A program made the translations under genes and the position numbers. DNA of 64,000 nucleotides from Lepeophtheirus salmonis (taxonomy: Eukaryota; Arthropoda; Copepoda; Siphonostomatoida; Caligidae), in the NCBI RefSeq assembly GCF_016086655.4, contig NC_052137.2, forward strand, positions 18,205,041 through 18,269,040. Reading direction: 5' to 3'. Positions 10,018-20,699 of the stretch are shown here, piece by piece (the first letter of the stretch is position 1; each line of letters starts with the position of its first letter). Below the pieces are notes generated by a model, which searched no databases, was not told the DNA's origin, and worked only from the letters and a program-made list of their open reading frames with translations.

Positions 10018-11135
10018 ATGCCCGTCAACATAAAAGCAAGCTAGAAGGATTTTTCTCAAAACAGGGTGTGGATTATGTTTGTATTCTTCAACAAGTCAAT
10101 TTCTATAAACAAATTATTCTTTGGGTGTGTTGCAAATTGCTCCTCTAATGCTTCAGGTTGCAGATATACAATATACCAAAAAAACCAACTTTTTATATAA
10201 TATTTAACTAAAATGTGTCAAATTGCAACTTTTTTCACATAAAAAAAAAATTCCAATATCTTTATAATTATGGAATATTACTTCTATGAAACGTTTTTCA
10301 CTTGATAAAAGTATTTTCAAGTAAAAAAAAAAATAATAATATTAAGGCATTGATTGTCACGATAAAATAACGATAAATTGACGGACTCAATTTAAAAGAG
10401 GCCATATTGGGGCCAATATAAGTCTCTTACCTTAAACTTTCAGGTAAATTCTTTAGATATTCCTCGTCCAGAAGACGTTCAATATCATATTTGACCTACA
10501 TGTTTGAGAGCCCAGGGGTATCAACTATCATATAGACAATTATTTTTATCCTTTCGGAAGATGATAGCCCATATCGGATTAATATGGATTTCTTCGCTAC
10601 CTCATAAGAGAGATTCTCCTCAATAATAGGAATAATATTTGAAACCTTCCCCTGCAATGGTGACGCCATAATGCTGTATTTATCTTTGGTATGACAAATC
10701 CCTCTCATCGCAAAATCAAGTTCAATTCTCTGGAACCTGCTCTCAACATCCGAGGAATATAACTTAGGAAGGAGGAGTTCTGCGACGATCATAGCTAAAT
10801 TCGTCGCTTCTGTCTCGACCCTACTTGTTTTGGGGAGACACAGGGGGTGAAGTTTGCTTCCGGGGTATTTTTCGAATATCCACTACTCATATTCCAGATT
10901 ATTAATAATAATAACATGAAAAAGGAAATGTGATCAACTGGATCCAGACCAAACTCCAACTAAAGTTCATGTGTATCTGAAATTGTTTCACGAATATGAT
11001 GTCAAATCCTATAATTAACTGAAATTTGTCTTGGTAACATCCGGCTATATGTATATATTATGTGAAAAAATAATTTGGATTTTCTCTTCTTCTAGATTTT
11101 TCTTCAAAATGTTTTATATGTTGACGCATCATCAC
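10018..11135 (+). mobile_element. M2 family element, copy C with gag-like insert
   Basis: The left end reads CCGTCAACATAAAAGCAAGC and the right end TTCAAAATGTTTTATATGTT followed by GACGCATC. These ends are inverted versions of each other. The family block GGCCATATTGGGGCCAATAT is at 10399. Between this block and the right part lies a coding-like segment (10442-10882, minus) related to retrotransposon gag. That segment is absent from other copies, so the element has captured it or was invaded by it. Confidence 0.6.
10442..10882 (-). pseudogene. Gypsy-type retrotransposon gag-like fragment
   Basis: The minus strand is open from 10882 to 10496. It has the layout of the small gag-like domain found before the protease and reverse transcriptase of many arthropod gypsy elements. 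There is a start resembling FxRIELDFAMRGI, then TKDKYSIMASPLQGKV, a YEVAKKSILIRYG segment and SSSERIK. These correspond to the family's W/F-x-x-VExxFxxRxI, KYxxLVxxL and LKxxLIxRTxxSExxR landmarks. After a stop at 10496 a further short piece (VKYDIERLLDEEYLKNLPES) is open. No protease, reverse transcriptase or LTR is nearby. No ATG begins the open part before 10792. It is probably a transported fragment. A host gag-derived gene fragment is the alternative. Confidence 0.5.
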
Positions 11136-11394
11136 ATGTCTTTAGTGTAGATTTACAATTGATTAAAATTATGGTTAGAAAATGTCTCTTATAAGAAATG
11201 GCACACTATAATTTAAAGACAGAGTACCACATACATCAATCATCAACAGTGATGGCCTGTAAATGATGGTCAGGATGGGCAATCTGTAAAGTGCCATGAG
11301 AAGGCGGGAGCGAGAATAATATTAATCAAACATGGAACGTACATTCTTAGGGATGAAAATCGGGTACAATTTTCTAACTCACTCAGTTTTTTTT

Positions 11395-11735
11395 TGTTTG
11401 TTTTTTAGTTGACAACCTGATGAGTGAATTTTATTTTCCTAACCTGCTATCATTATGATTTAATTTCTGAGGAGTGAACATATCCTTGGCGTATACGAAA
11501 CCATTTTGAATATTTGCATGTACTCTGAAATGACAGAGACTTGCCCTAAGGATTTGTTGCGGAGTTTAATTACAAGTTCTTCTTGTACTCGGAGTAGAAT
11601 TGAGGACCAACATTGGAGTAGTTCTTGCTAATGCCCTTGTTTATTTCCTTTTATCCTTTCTCCCTAGTCACAGCTAATTGTAGCTGATCCGGTCCAAAAC
11701 ATTGTTAAAATTCTCAGAATTTTTGGTTTCTTTTT
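11395..11735 (-). mobile_element. M1 MITE copy, reverse orientation
   Basis: Reversed M1 landmarks occur in order: CTATCATTATGATTTAATT, GGATTTGTTGCGGAGTT, ACTCGGAGTAGAATTGAGGA, CTTGTTTATTTCCTT and CACAGCTAATTGTAGCTGAT. The terminal TAGTGATGA motifs are not clear, so the ends are approximate. Confidence 0.6.
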
Positions 11736-11845
11736 TTATCATGACAACATCCACACAATTTTAATCACTAAATATTTTACAACTTAAAAAAATAAACTTT
11801 TTATAAATATTATTCCATCCAACAAAAATTACATCTAAAAGTATA

Positions 11846-12375
11846 CCTAGTAATGAAAATCGTGTGTATTTTGGGCATGTTAAAAAAAGAAATCTAAATA
11901 TACAATTTTTAAGCTGACAAGTTAGAGAATGTTTTGGATAAGATAATTTATCTGTCATTTTTGTGTATTTTTTAGCATGCCCGTTAATTTGTAATTGGTA
12001 CTACAAAGAAGGAATTTTCTTTTCCTTAGCAGTTGTCCTTATTATTTAATTGCTGAGTTGTGAACATACTATCCTAAATAGATCCAATTATATTTAAAAC
12101 CTGACTGAACATTCGTGTGCACTTATAAAAGACGGAGCGTAACCCTGAGGAGTTGTTGGAGAGTTATAAATTTAAGTTCTCGTTGGACTCAGAGTAGAAT
12201 TGAGAATCAACATCTGAGTATGTCTTGCCTATCTCCTTGCTTATATTCTTCTTCGCTTCCCTTTGTCACATAAGCTTTTAGTTGGTTGATCTAATGAAAC
12301 CCCAGTACAGGTAAGGTACTCTCTTCCAATACATTCTTCAAACTGTTAGAGTGACTAAGTTATTTTTTAGGTTTT
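11846..12375 (-). mobile_element. M1 MITE copy with an extra end
   Basis: A forward-type M1 end (AATGAAAATCGTGTGTATTT) lies at about 11851. A reversed copy then begins near 11960 with TTTGTGTATTTTTTAGCATG and runs through the standard reversed landmarks to about 12375. The arrangement suggests one M1 inserted into, or recombined with, another. The 65-residue frame at 11761-11958 overlaps this repeat and is not a gene. Confidence 0.6.
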
Positions 12376-12853
12376 TTTTTAAATTTTACATTTCTAACAT
12401 ACTCACAATTACAATTAACATATTAAAGAAATTCAGTATATTTTCAACTGAGGACAATTAATATGGTTTCTCATACCATTTTTTGAAAGAGGTTATTTAA
12501 ACAATGAAAAAGAGGACAGATTTTGGGTTTGCTTTTTTTCACACCGGGCAACAAAAACTAGGTTATCGGATAGAAACGGATATTTATTCTGTTGTTTTAG
12601 TAGCCGTGAGTAATTTTTAGGTATATAGTCTTAATTTCAAGGAACTTTTGTATGTACATCATAATGCACTAGTTAAAACAGGTCTAATTTTAGGTGGGAC
12701 TCTCACCAAGATACACTTAAAAAATGTATTTATTTAAAAACCATAAAAATAGCCAAAATGGTAATTCTAAAAATATTAATATATATTATTTATAGACCTC
12801 GTTCACGCTTAAACAGGCACTGTATGAAATTATGCAAGGCGTATATGCATACA

Positions 12854-13305
12854 TAGTGATGAAAATCATGTGAATTTTGGCCATTTGAAAATGAAAGAAT
12901 CCGAAAAAGAACATCGTTACCCTAACTATTTGGTTTCATTGTCTTGGAGTAGAGCAGCTGAACTATAATGAGGTTGATCAGCTATAAGTATCTACGACAA
13001 GGGAGGAGAAGGAAATAAACATTGGCAATAACTACACCGATGTCGATCCTCCATTCTACTCTGAGTTCAACAAGGACTTACAATTATAACTCAGCAACAA
13101 ATCCTGAAGGTTATTTTCCGTCTTTGAAGAGCACTCAGGGATGTTCAATCAGGTTTTGATTATAATTAAGGATAGTGAGAAAATAGGTTCACTACTTAGG
13201 AGATAATTAATAATGACAACAGCTGAGAAAAAGAAAATTTATTCTTCAGATTACAAATTCTAAAAAAATAGGTGAGCTAAATAATACACTAAATTATCAT
13301 CACTA
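12854..13305 (+). mobile_element. M1 MITE, complete copy
   Basis: This is one of the two best-defined copies. The left end is TAGTGATGAAAATCATGTG and the reverse complement of the right end is TAGTGATGATAATTTAGTG, giving imperfect inverted ends. The body contains GACAAGGGAGGAGAAGGAAA, ATGTCGATCC, TCTACTCTGAGTTCAACAAG, GGACTTACAATTATAACTC and GTTCAATCAGGTTTTGA. It has no coding potential. The TA at the extreme ends would fit a Tc1/mariner-type target duplication. Confidence 0.75.
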
Positions 13306-14027
13306 CAGATACATCATAAAAAAATTTATCTGAAAGAGACTTGCATTCAACAAATAATATGAGTTAATGATCATATACACATATATACGTGTCCAGTACT
13401 TTACTGCTTTATTTACTATTCCTCCTTACTTTGAAAATTGAAACGTGTTAGGGAAGAAGCAACACTATAGTTTATACAGTGATTGCCATCTGTAGATTGA
13501 TTGATTCTCACTTTTTGCTTCTTTAGTAACTATAAATTATCTAGTTATTTGAAGCTAAATTATTCATACATCCATATATTTTTGAAGTAACAATTAAAAC
13601 TAGAATATACGCTACACATCCATGGCATCAGTTGAGGTGTGTAAGCACGCCCACAACTGCTCTTTGCTTCCTTTGTTTCATTATAACAGCAGCTTGATAA
13701 AATATACTTAATACATAAATGATGGAAAAAACCAACTCCTCGGGGGAGTTAAAGAAGGGACATTTGAAGTAGTTTAAGAAAGTGTCCTTGATGGATATGC
13801 AAGGAGAATTATCATTGAAACAGTGGTTGATTCAACGATACACGGACGACTGAATTCAAATAGTTTATCGGTATCAGTTTATCAGAGTAACAACTTTTTG
13901 TCCACATAAAAACTCACCCTATTTCTGGATCTGTCGCAGCTAAATTCATTATATTAATAAAAAAGAGGCGTTCATGTCCAAAAAATCTACAATTGGAGGT
14001 CCTAACATAGTAAACCTATTCAGGGGC
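13306..14027. other. Unassigned stretch
   Basis: No similarity was recognised. A less AT-rich patch at 13720-13860 has a short ATG frame (start MMEKTNSSGELKKGHLK) closed by a stop after 17 residues, with more open sequence beyond it. This is not enough to call a gene. Confidence 0.3.
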
Positions 14028-14490
14028 CTCCGCAGGATTGTATATATATTTTTTTGGGGAAGGAGGCTTGGTTTTGGATTTTTTTCAAAAAAAAAAATCC
14101 AAAAATGAAATTATTTTGTAAAAAATTTCAAAAATTCAATTACAAATATTAAATTTCCCGGAAACAAAATTGAAAAATACACATTTGCTTAAAAAAAATT
14201 TCAAATATTAAATTTTTATCAAAAATTTTCAACTATTCACAGAAAATTAAGTTTTTTTGGATAAAAATTTGAAAAATATTATTTTTTGTAAAAAATTAAA
14301 AAAATTACATTCCAAATATTAAATTTTTTTCCCAAAAAAATTTAAAAAAATCCAAAGCTGTTGACTAATAATTAAATTTTTTGATATTTCTTTCATTGTG
14401 ACAAAAAAAAGATTTTTAAAAGTAAATTTCATAAATTGTGGGGATGGGGGCTACAACCCTTTTAGCCGACCCCCTGGAGACGCCACTGAT
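14028..14490 (+). mobile_element. M3 hAT-like MITE
   Basis: The left end is CAGGGGCCTCCGCAGGATTG and the right end CTGGAGACGCCACTG, an inverted pair with the hAT-style CAG...CTG form. The body is A/T low-complexity with repeated AAATTTTT and AAAAATTCAA units. Just inside the right end is a GC-richer segment, GGGGCTACAACCCTTTTAGC. No transposase is present. Confidence 0.6.
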
Positions 14491-14494
14491 ATAT

Positions 14495-14935
14495 TTGGCC
14501 CGTCAGCACAAAATCATACTAGATGTATTTTTCTCTAAATTGAGTGTTGATTACATTTCTATTTTTGGAATAATTATTGTTCATTTCTATGAACAAATAA
14601 CTATTATTAACGTGTGTCGGAAATTACAATTAAAGTTGCTGAAATTAATCATTCCAAAATCAGAATGAGAAATTTATTGATTTTGTTTCAAAATATTGGG
14701 CATATATAAAGTTAATAAATAATTGGGACTTTCCCATATCAGGACCATTATAAGTCCCTTAAATCAAATAAAAGTTATAATCTATATCCCAAACTCTTGG
14801 TGATGTTATGTTATTCTATAAATTTGAGGACACAACTTATAATGGACTCAAATATGTGTATTAAATATTGAGCTTTATGCATATATAAAAAGTTATTAAG
14901 TATTTAACCCTCCCAACGAAAAATCCTTGAGACAG
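14495..14935 (+). mobile_element. M2 family element, copy D (short form)
   Basis: The left end CCCGTCAGCACAAAATCATA matches the M2 terminus. The middle has CCATATCAGGACCATTATAA followed by AAATCAAATAAAAGTTATAA. The right end near 14930 is diverged. No coding insert is present, so this looks like the plain form of the family. It abuts the M3 element on its left. Confidence 0.45.
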
Positions 14936-15149
14936 CCCTAGTTAAAATTATATCACACAAATTGTTTCAATATATAGTTGTAGAAAAATATTACCTTAGA
15001 CGAGTGCGATACATTTTGTAATTGTAACTTTAACAGGGGTTTATATCTTCGAAAACCTTTTATAATTATTATTTAGCTCTTGAACAAAGGAAATCACGAA
15101 TAATGAAGAGTAATACGAAGGATTGACTGGGGAGTTACAAGTGACAGTT

Positions 15150-15425
15150 ATTGTAGGAGTTGGTAACTCTGAAAAAATTGAAGAATATTCTGAAAGAGAG
15201 CAGATTCTTAATTCTACTTAGTGTCCAACAAGGACCTACAATTATAACTCCGCTACAAATCTTAAGAATCCTTTGAATAAAATAGAATGTTGGCGGAAAA
15301 GAATTTCACTATTCAGGAGTTAAATAGTAATGACAACACCAGGAAAAGAAAAGAAAAATTAATTCATTCTTCAGATTACCAAAAAAGTGGGCCTCCTAAA
15401 AAGTTCACACTATTTAAATCCCTAA
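15150..15425 (+). mobile_element. M1 MITE, internally deleted
   Basis: The segment keeps the 3' half landmarks GTCCAACAAGGACCTACAAT, TATAACTCCGCTACAAATC, TTAAATAGTAATGACAAC and CATTCTTCAGATTACC, with GTTCACACTATTTAAATC at the end. The first half is deleted or scrambled. Confidence 0.5.
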
Positions 15426-15554
15426 CTATAGCATAGATTTCCCCAGTACAACTCCATTTGACGAATTTCCCTCCATCTTTTATGATCACTCACCAATGTA
15501 AAATGTAGTTTTGTATATATGTAATTGTTTGTAATTGAAAAGGAAATTTACTCA

Positions 15555-15660
15555 TCATGGATTATATAATAATTATAACAGCTTTAACAAAAGAAAAGGT
15601 ATTCTTCAGGTTGACAACTCGAAAAAAACGGGCGATCTAAAAAAATACAAGGGATTAGTA
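15555..15660 (+). mobile_element. M1 MITE 3' fragment
   Basis: Contains TAATAATTATAACAGCTTT, GGTATTCTTCAGGTTGACAA and ACGGGCGATCTAAAAAAATA, the last hundred bases of M1. The 82-residue frame at 15535-15783 is generated by this fragment and is not a gene. Confidence 0.5.
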
Positions 15661-15879
15661 GAGGCGTCCTTAGCCTCCTTAAAAAATGTTCCTGAAGCCC
15701 CACCAAAAAAATTATATCTTTTATTTAATAAACCGAGTTATATAAGGGATTATACTACGATGTTGATAATATTTTGGGTTTAACCCCCCATCAATGATTA
15801 AAGCTATCAACTCCCCTGCTGTTTAACATCACAGATTATAAGTCTAAGTCCCGTTTGAGCTCAAAGGTCGACAACAGAG

Positions 15880-16155
15880 TAATTTTTGTTTATGTTCTTG
15901 CCTGATAAAGACCTGGAATTGTGTATTCACTCGTAATGGAGACTCGTAATGCAAGTTCTGTTTGGTTTCGGAGTAGAATTGAGGATCAATATTGTGGTTA
16001 TTTATTGTTAGAACCGTGATAATCCGCATGTAAGGTATTTATTATTTCCTCTCAAAACTGCTACATCTAGCTATTAATATAAAACGTCATGACAGCAAGG
16101 CTGTTCTTCTCTCAAAGATCCTTCAAGTTGTCAGGGTCACCAAGTTAATTTGGAT
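15880..16155 (-). mobile_element. M1 MITE, reverse orientation, partial
   Basis: Reversed landmarks are TTCGGAGTAGAATTGAGGAT, TAAAACGTCATGACAGCAAG, CTTCAAGTTGTCAGGGTCAC and CAAGTTAATTTGG. The outer part of the copy is diverged. The 61-residue frame at 15844-16029 falls within it. It lies about 330 bases downstream of the receptor exon, in that gene's first intron. Confidence 0.55.
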
Positions 16156-16480
16156 TTACAACGCTTATCCTATATGAACTTGAATGAGGATCAAGTTGGA
16201 CGATGGTGTGAGGACAGAAAGTAATCGGTACACGATTTGAGACGACGGTCTTAATAGAAATATCCCACTAGACAAATGACTCAAACCAGGTAAAAATCCA
16301 TCACGGACTGAGACTCAATATTTTGAATATATATTTGATTTCTCTCTCTATATTATGACGTCACATATATAAATTATAATAAAAAAGACTGCTCAACAGT
16401 TGAATTGTCATTTGAATCATTCAATGCTCATCATTGGTTACTTATTCAGTAATAACACATTTTAAATGAGAAACACATAC

Positions 16481-16602
16481 CTATCATAATTTGAAAGCAA
16501 ATCATCATATAATCTCTTGGCATCTGGATTAGCACACACTGAGCTGAAATATGCAGTCCCTATAAAAAAAAGCACACAAAGGCTATGAGTCCAAGTGTCC
16601 AT
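16481..16602 (-). CDS. Nicotinic acetylcholine receptor subunit, first coding exon
   Basis: The exon encodes 40 residues plus two bases. Residues 1-24 (MDTWTHSLCVLFFIGTAYFS then SVCA) are a classic signal peptide with a hydrophobic core. The following NPDAKRLYDDLLSNYDR is the conserved amino terminus of the extracellular ligand-binding domain of alpha-type (alpha1/2/3-like) nicotinic receptor subunits in arthropods. The exon ends at a strong splice donor (AG then GTATGTGT, 16480 downward). This fits the conserved intron after the N-Y-N/D-R position in this gene family. The start ATG at 16602 has a good context (CAAG before, G after). The product would be a subunit of a pentameric cation channel at cholinergic synapses. 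No later exon was recognised on the minus strand down to position 1, so the first intron is probably more than 16 kb or the remaining exons lie outside. An unprocessed 5' fragment of a duplicated gene is a less likely alternative. Confidence 0.8.
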
Positions 16603-16695
16603 CTTGTTGGAGAGGATGCGAAATCTCCTGGCTTGGCGAAAGGAGATGAAAGGATGATTCAAATCCTTAAATAATGAACAAAAACACAACAAATG
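16603..16695 (-). other. Probable 5' untranslated leader of the receptor gene
   Basis: The stretch lies between the expected transcription start and the ATG at 16602. The reading frame is open in phase with the signal peptide but has no upstream in-frame ATG. The start at 16602 is therefore favoured because the signal peptide begins exactly there. Confidence 0.4.
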
Positions 16696-16719
16696 AATTC
16701 AAATTCCGGGACTTGCTTT

Positions 16720-16731
16720 CTATATATATAG
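16720..16731 (-). promoter_or_regulatory. Probable TATA box of the receptor gene
   Basis: A CTATATATATAG run lies about 120 bases upstream of the receptor ATG on the minus strand. A start site about 30 bases downstream would give a leader of about 90 bases. TATA-like runs are common in AT-rich DNA, so the call is tentative. Confidence 0.4.
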
Positions 16732-16907
16732 ATTCTTTTTCTTTTTTCCTCTTTTTTTAAGACACCATTTTTATGTGTTTTATAAAATATATTTATATAT
16801 AATTTATTTTCTGGAACAAGAAATTTCTACTTCTTTTATATAACTTTACATATTCACGCTATTGGCTATTCACTAACTGAGCATTATTGGATGTATGTAA
16901 AAAGATG

Positions 16908-16985
16908 TTTTCTTCACTCTTGGGCTCTTCCTCGCTCTCCTTTTCTCTCCATCTCCCGCACACTCCTCTTCTCTCCATCGTTGTA
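16908..16985 (-). promoter_or_regulatory. GA-rich upstream tract
   Basis: On the minus strand this region is a run of GAGAG and GGAGA units. On the plus strand it reads CTCCTTTTCTCTCCATCTCC and similar. It is 300-400 bases upstream of the receptor start and has a much higher GC content than its surroundings. GAGA-type sites are bound by chromatin factors in arthropod promoters. That function here is inferred. Confidence 0.3.
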
Positions 16986-17114
16986 CTTTCAAGGACTTTT
17001 GAATGCTGTACATACAAAGATAGGTTTTTATTTTACTCCTCAGTGAAAGCAGAGGATATATTTTTTCTTTTCTTCTACATCATTGTGTGCTTTTTCTCTC
17101 CCCCCTCCTATTAA

Positions 17115-18008
17115 ATTGATCTCTTCTTCTTTAAGTATTTGTAAATATTTTTTGCTTTCAAGAAATTTATTTTCTGACAAATTTTTTTAATAATTTTATT
17201 ACACCAAAGATCAAAAGCACCTCTTTATCATATATTTTTTTAAATGTAGGGGAAAAAAAAGATACTCCTTAATTCGATGCTTCGTTTGTTTTTCTTTTTT
17301 TGTTTATTCAGCTGAAAATACAACAAAAAAGGTATGACGTAGATTTAATTTTGTAGTTTTTTTACTTCATTACTATAACACCACAGATGTGGTACGTCGA
17401 CATAAAAACAATCGTGTACAAAAATTAAGAGAAAATCTTTAATTTTTTTTTTTAACGTACGCCCAATATTTCATAGATATATTTGAGTGACTTATATGCT
17501 TATTATTTAATTATCTGGGATGAGTTAATATAGCCAAGAGTTTTTGCTATAGTTTCAATTCTTTAAATACGATTAAATCGTCTTTTATTAGCTCTAATAT
17601 GGTCATTTAAAACAAACCATCAATTTATCATTTGTCGACAAAGGTGAACTGAAGTATTTATACAATACTTTAAAGCTACATAATATATTTTTTTTTCCTA
17701 AATTTATTAGAAGTTTTTGCATCATTTGCAAGCACCACTTTTGAACACATTTTACTCGATATGGCCGCCATTTGATTTAATCATGGAGTCTAGGGGACGA
17801 CGGAAGGAGAAAGCCTTGTGGTGATTTCAAGGAGCATGCTTGATGCCCCTGTCACCCTACAGGCGTGTCACAACATAGTACACCATATTTTGGGACACGG
17901 ATGATATCTTTCACGGCGTTTCCGCCTGCATAAAAATAGTGGATATATTTGCGTTTCTGCCCCTGAAGACTTTATTCGGAAGAGTTCAAAAAATTTTTTG
18001 TGGTTAAA
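17115..18008. other. AT-rich DNA with an M2-like remnant
   Basis: An M2-type end occurs at about 17391 (CGTCGACATAAAAACAATCG). A diverged, inverted version of the family's CCAATATAAG block follows at about 17560-17615. No gene is seen. The patch at 17750-17960 has higher GC content but only short frames. Confidence 0.35.
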
Positions 18009-18441
18009 TAGTGATGAAAATCCTGTGTATAATGGGTATTGAAAAGAAAACAACAATCAACATGGTAACCCTGACAATTTGACGAATGCTTTAAAAGAGA
18101 TCAGGTACAATCAGCTGTGACAAGGGAGGAGGGAAAGAAGGAAATAAACATGGACATTGGTAAGAATGACTCCTATGTCGATCACCAATTCCACTCTGAG
18201 TCCAATAAGGACCTTCAGTTATAACTCTGAATATATTCTCATGGGTACTCCCCGTTTTTGATAAGCACACATGAATGTTCAATCAGGTTTGAATATTATT
18301 GAATGTACTAAGAGGGGAAGTAGACTACTCAGTAGCTAAAACATAATTAAAACATCCGAGGCCAAGGAAATTCAGTCTTCAGATTACCAATTCCAAAAAA
18401 ACAAACGGGCCAGCTAAAAAATACACACAATTTATATCACA
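18009..18441 (+). mobile_element. M1 MITE, complete copy
   Basis: The left end is TAGTGATGAAAATCCTGTG followed by TATAATGGG. The right end is AAATACACACAATTTATATC followed by ACA, again an imperfect inverted pair. The body contains ATGGTAACCCTGACAATTTG, CAGCTGTGACAAGGGAGGAG, CTATGTCGATCACCAATTCC and GTTCAATCAGGTTTGAA. It is a reference copy for the family. Confidence 0.75.
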
Positions 18442-18529
18442 TTGAATAAATGTTTTGGTTGACAAGAAAATACAAAAATCAGCTGAAAAAAGGTGCGTAT
18501 AAAATTCACAGTGTAAATCATTTTGCCTG

Positions 18530-18670
18530 CCCATGAATGTTGACTACTTTAAAGGAGCAATTTGCAGCCCACCATGAGGTTTAAGATAAACCATTTCATA
18601 AAAATGGACGTTAACGCAGACACAAATGTCAGAAAATTCCTTCTAGCTTGTTTTTGTGTTCACGGGTCAC
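18530..18670 (-). mobile_element. M2 family end fragment
   Basis: TTCCTTCTAGCTTGTTTTTG then TGTTCACGGG is the reverse complement of the left end of M2 copy C. Nearby AGGAGCAATTTGCAGCCCAC corresponds to GGGTGTGTTGCAAATTGC in that copy. The rest of the element is missing or unrecognisable. Confidence 0.4.
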
Positions 18671-19059
18671 AAATTTGAAAAGGAAATAATATATAAAAGT
18701 TTTTTTAACAAAAAATATCATCTTCATTCCTACAAATTTTATATTAAATTATTTTGATTCCTTAAATAAATACCATCATCATCCATAGGGAATAGATGCT
18801 ACTAAGTCATCAAAACATACATATTATAATTGTATTTACCCTTTTGATAAAGAAAAATATTTACAACAATATTTGGTAGGCTATTTCGTCAATGTTTCAA
18901 TGCCGGAAATATAAAAGTCATTGCACCTAAATGTATGCTTTAGTTCAAGACATATATTATTCTAAGAACTATGTAGAATTTAATTTATTCAAAATATTGA
19001 TGGAGTTCTTGTATAGAATATGATGACCTGCCTTTAAGTAAAAATAAAAGAAACAGAAA

Positions 19060-19165
19060 AAACACATGGTATCCCTGACAGTTTGAAGAATATTTTGGAG
19101 GAGAGCAGCTTAGCGGTCATGATGTTTTAGCTAAAAGATGAAGAAAATAAACAGATACCCCACTA
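19060..19165 (+). mobile_element. M1 MITE fragment
   Basis: Contains ACATGGTATCCCTGACAGTT, TTTGGAGGAGAGCAGCTTAG and CGGTCATGATGTTTTAGC, the first-third landmarks of M1. It is truncated on both sides. Confidence 0.55.
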
Positions 19166-19349
19166 GAAAGTTAAAATATTGTTAAGGGTCCTAACAGGAG
19201 GATTTTTGTGTGCTAAGTTTGCAATGTTAATTCACAATTATAATCTGAGTCAAACAAAGACTTATACTTATAACTAGGGATCTGAAAATCGTCAAAATAT
19301 TCGTGAACAAATATTTATAAAAAATTATATGTTGTTTTGTTGCAAAATA

Positions 19350-19740
19350 TTTAGTAATGAAAATCGTGTGTATAATGGTCATGTTAAAAATAAAGAAACG
19401 AAAAAACCTGAAATTAGAAGAATGTTTTTTTTTGGAAGAGATCAGCTACAATTATTCGTGATTAGGTATGAGAGGGAGAAAAAAATAAACAAGGACATGG
19501 GCAAGAATTACTCTACTGTCGATCCCCAATTCTACTCTGATTCCAACAAGGACTTACAATTATATCACAGCCACAAATCCTCAGGGGTACGCTTTCATCT
19601 TTTATGAGCACACACGAATGCTCAATCAGGATTTGGATATAAATGAACGTATTTAGGAAAGGAAGTTCTCTTCTCAGGAATTAAAAAATAATGACAACTG
19701 CATAGCGAAAGAAAATTCATTATCAATTCAAAAAAAAAAA
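19350..19740 (+). mobile_element. M1 MITE, nearly complete, poly-A interrupted
   Basis: The left end is AGTAATGAAAATCGTGTGTA and the body keeps all main landmarks through GAATGCTCAATCAGGATTTG. It stops at a 17-base A run (about 19731-19747) instead of a normal right end. The 92-residue frame at 19329-19607 is part of this repeat. Confidence 0.6.
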
Positions 19741-20350
19741 AAAAAAATCACACATTGACATCGCTAAAGATATTAGTGTTCTTATTTATTATTGATCCCC
19801 CTTTTGAGAATTCAAACGTATTACAAGCAAACGTGCAAGGAGCACTACACCCTATAGAATGATTTTTGTTGGCAACTACGTCTAGGTATGTGAAAATTGT
19901 CGAAATGCTATTGAGCAAATATTTAAAAAAATGTTAATTTTGGTAGTCGTAGTATATTAGTCTTCTTATTAATTATTTCTCCTTATTTTGAAAATTCAAA
20001 TGTATTACCTACCAAGGAAAACTAAACTCTAAATATAGATCTCTCTCAGTAGATATGTAGTCTATAAAAGTTTACAATATATGCTTTCTTTTTTATTTAC
20101 ACTCACTAGGATTTAGACAATTTTCATATCTTCAATAGAAGCAAATAAAAATTGCTATGGCAAAATTAAATCAAAAATTATATTCGACAGTCCTTTGATA
20201 AGAAACAATAACCAGGGTTGCTGGGGTGGCTGATTTTTGACTTATTTAGCTAAGGATTTTTTAAATCCAATCCTCACATAAAAGCAAATATTCTTCAAGG
20301 ACGAGTGGGCAAATAATGTAATAATTTAAAAACAGTATTGTATAATTTCA

Positions 20351-20601
20351 GGTACTGCAGCCCCATTAAGTCTATACTACAAGAAAATAGCCAGGGAGTA
20401 GAGTCCAAATTTGGTGGTAAGCTGCTAAATCACAAACTTCTGGGGGGAGCTAGTGATCTCGAGCAGGTTGCCTCAAAAGTTATTAGTAAACTACAACGTT
20501 TACCATCTAGAACAGAATGGTTATGCCACAAGGAGTTTTGCTCGTGTTTTTCTAAACGAGTTTGTATGGACAAATTTGGTGGAGGAGAGATAAGAAAATA
20601 G
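20351..20601 (+). CDS. Candidate exon of unknown gene
   Basis: A TATAATTTCAG splice-acceptor-like sequence ends at 20350-20351. It is followed by an open frame of about 83 residues to a stop at 20601. The product is charged and has mixed composition (for example ASDLEQVASKVISKLQRLPS and RTEWLCHKEF), which is unusual against the AT-rich background here. There is no ATG start. I do not recognise the protein. It could be a terminal exon, a transposon-derived fragment or a chance frame. Neighbouring sequence is M1-rich and gives no functional clue. Confidence 0.2.
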
Positions 20602-20699
20602 AGTTAGAGGGATAAAATAAAATAAACGATTTCGATCTGTGTGAACAATTATAACTACATTTCTACGATTATGAAGTAATTATTTATGATGATCAGAAT

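Noticed and set aside
14080..14440. Regular AAATTTTT-type pattern as a possible CRISPR or satellite array
   Set aside because: Spacing is irregular and the pattern is the common low-complexity body of M3 elements, bounded by CAGGGGC and GACGCCACTG ends.
15535..15783. 82-residue frame as a possible gene
   Set aside because: It opens on TTG and its middle is the 3' end of an M1 MITE.
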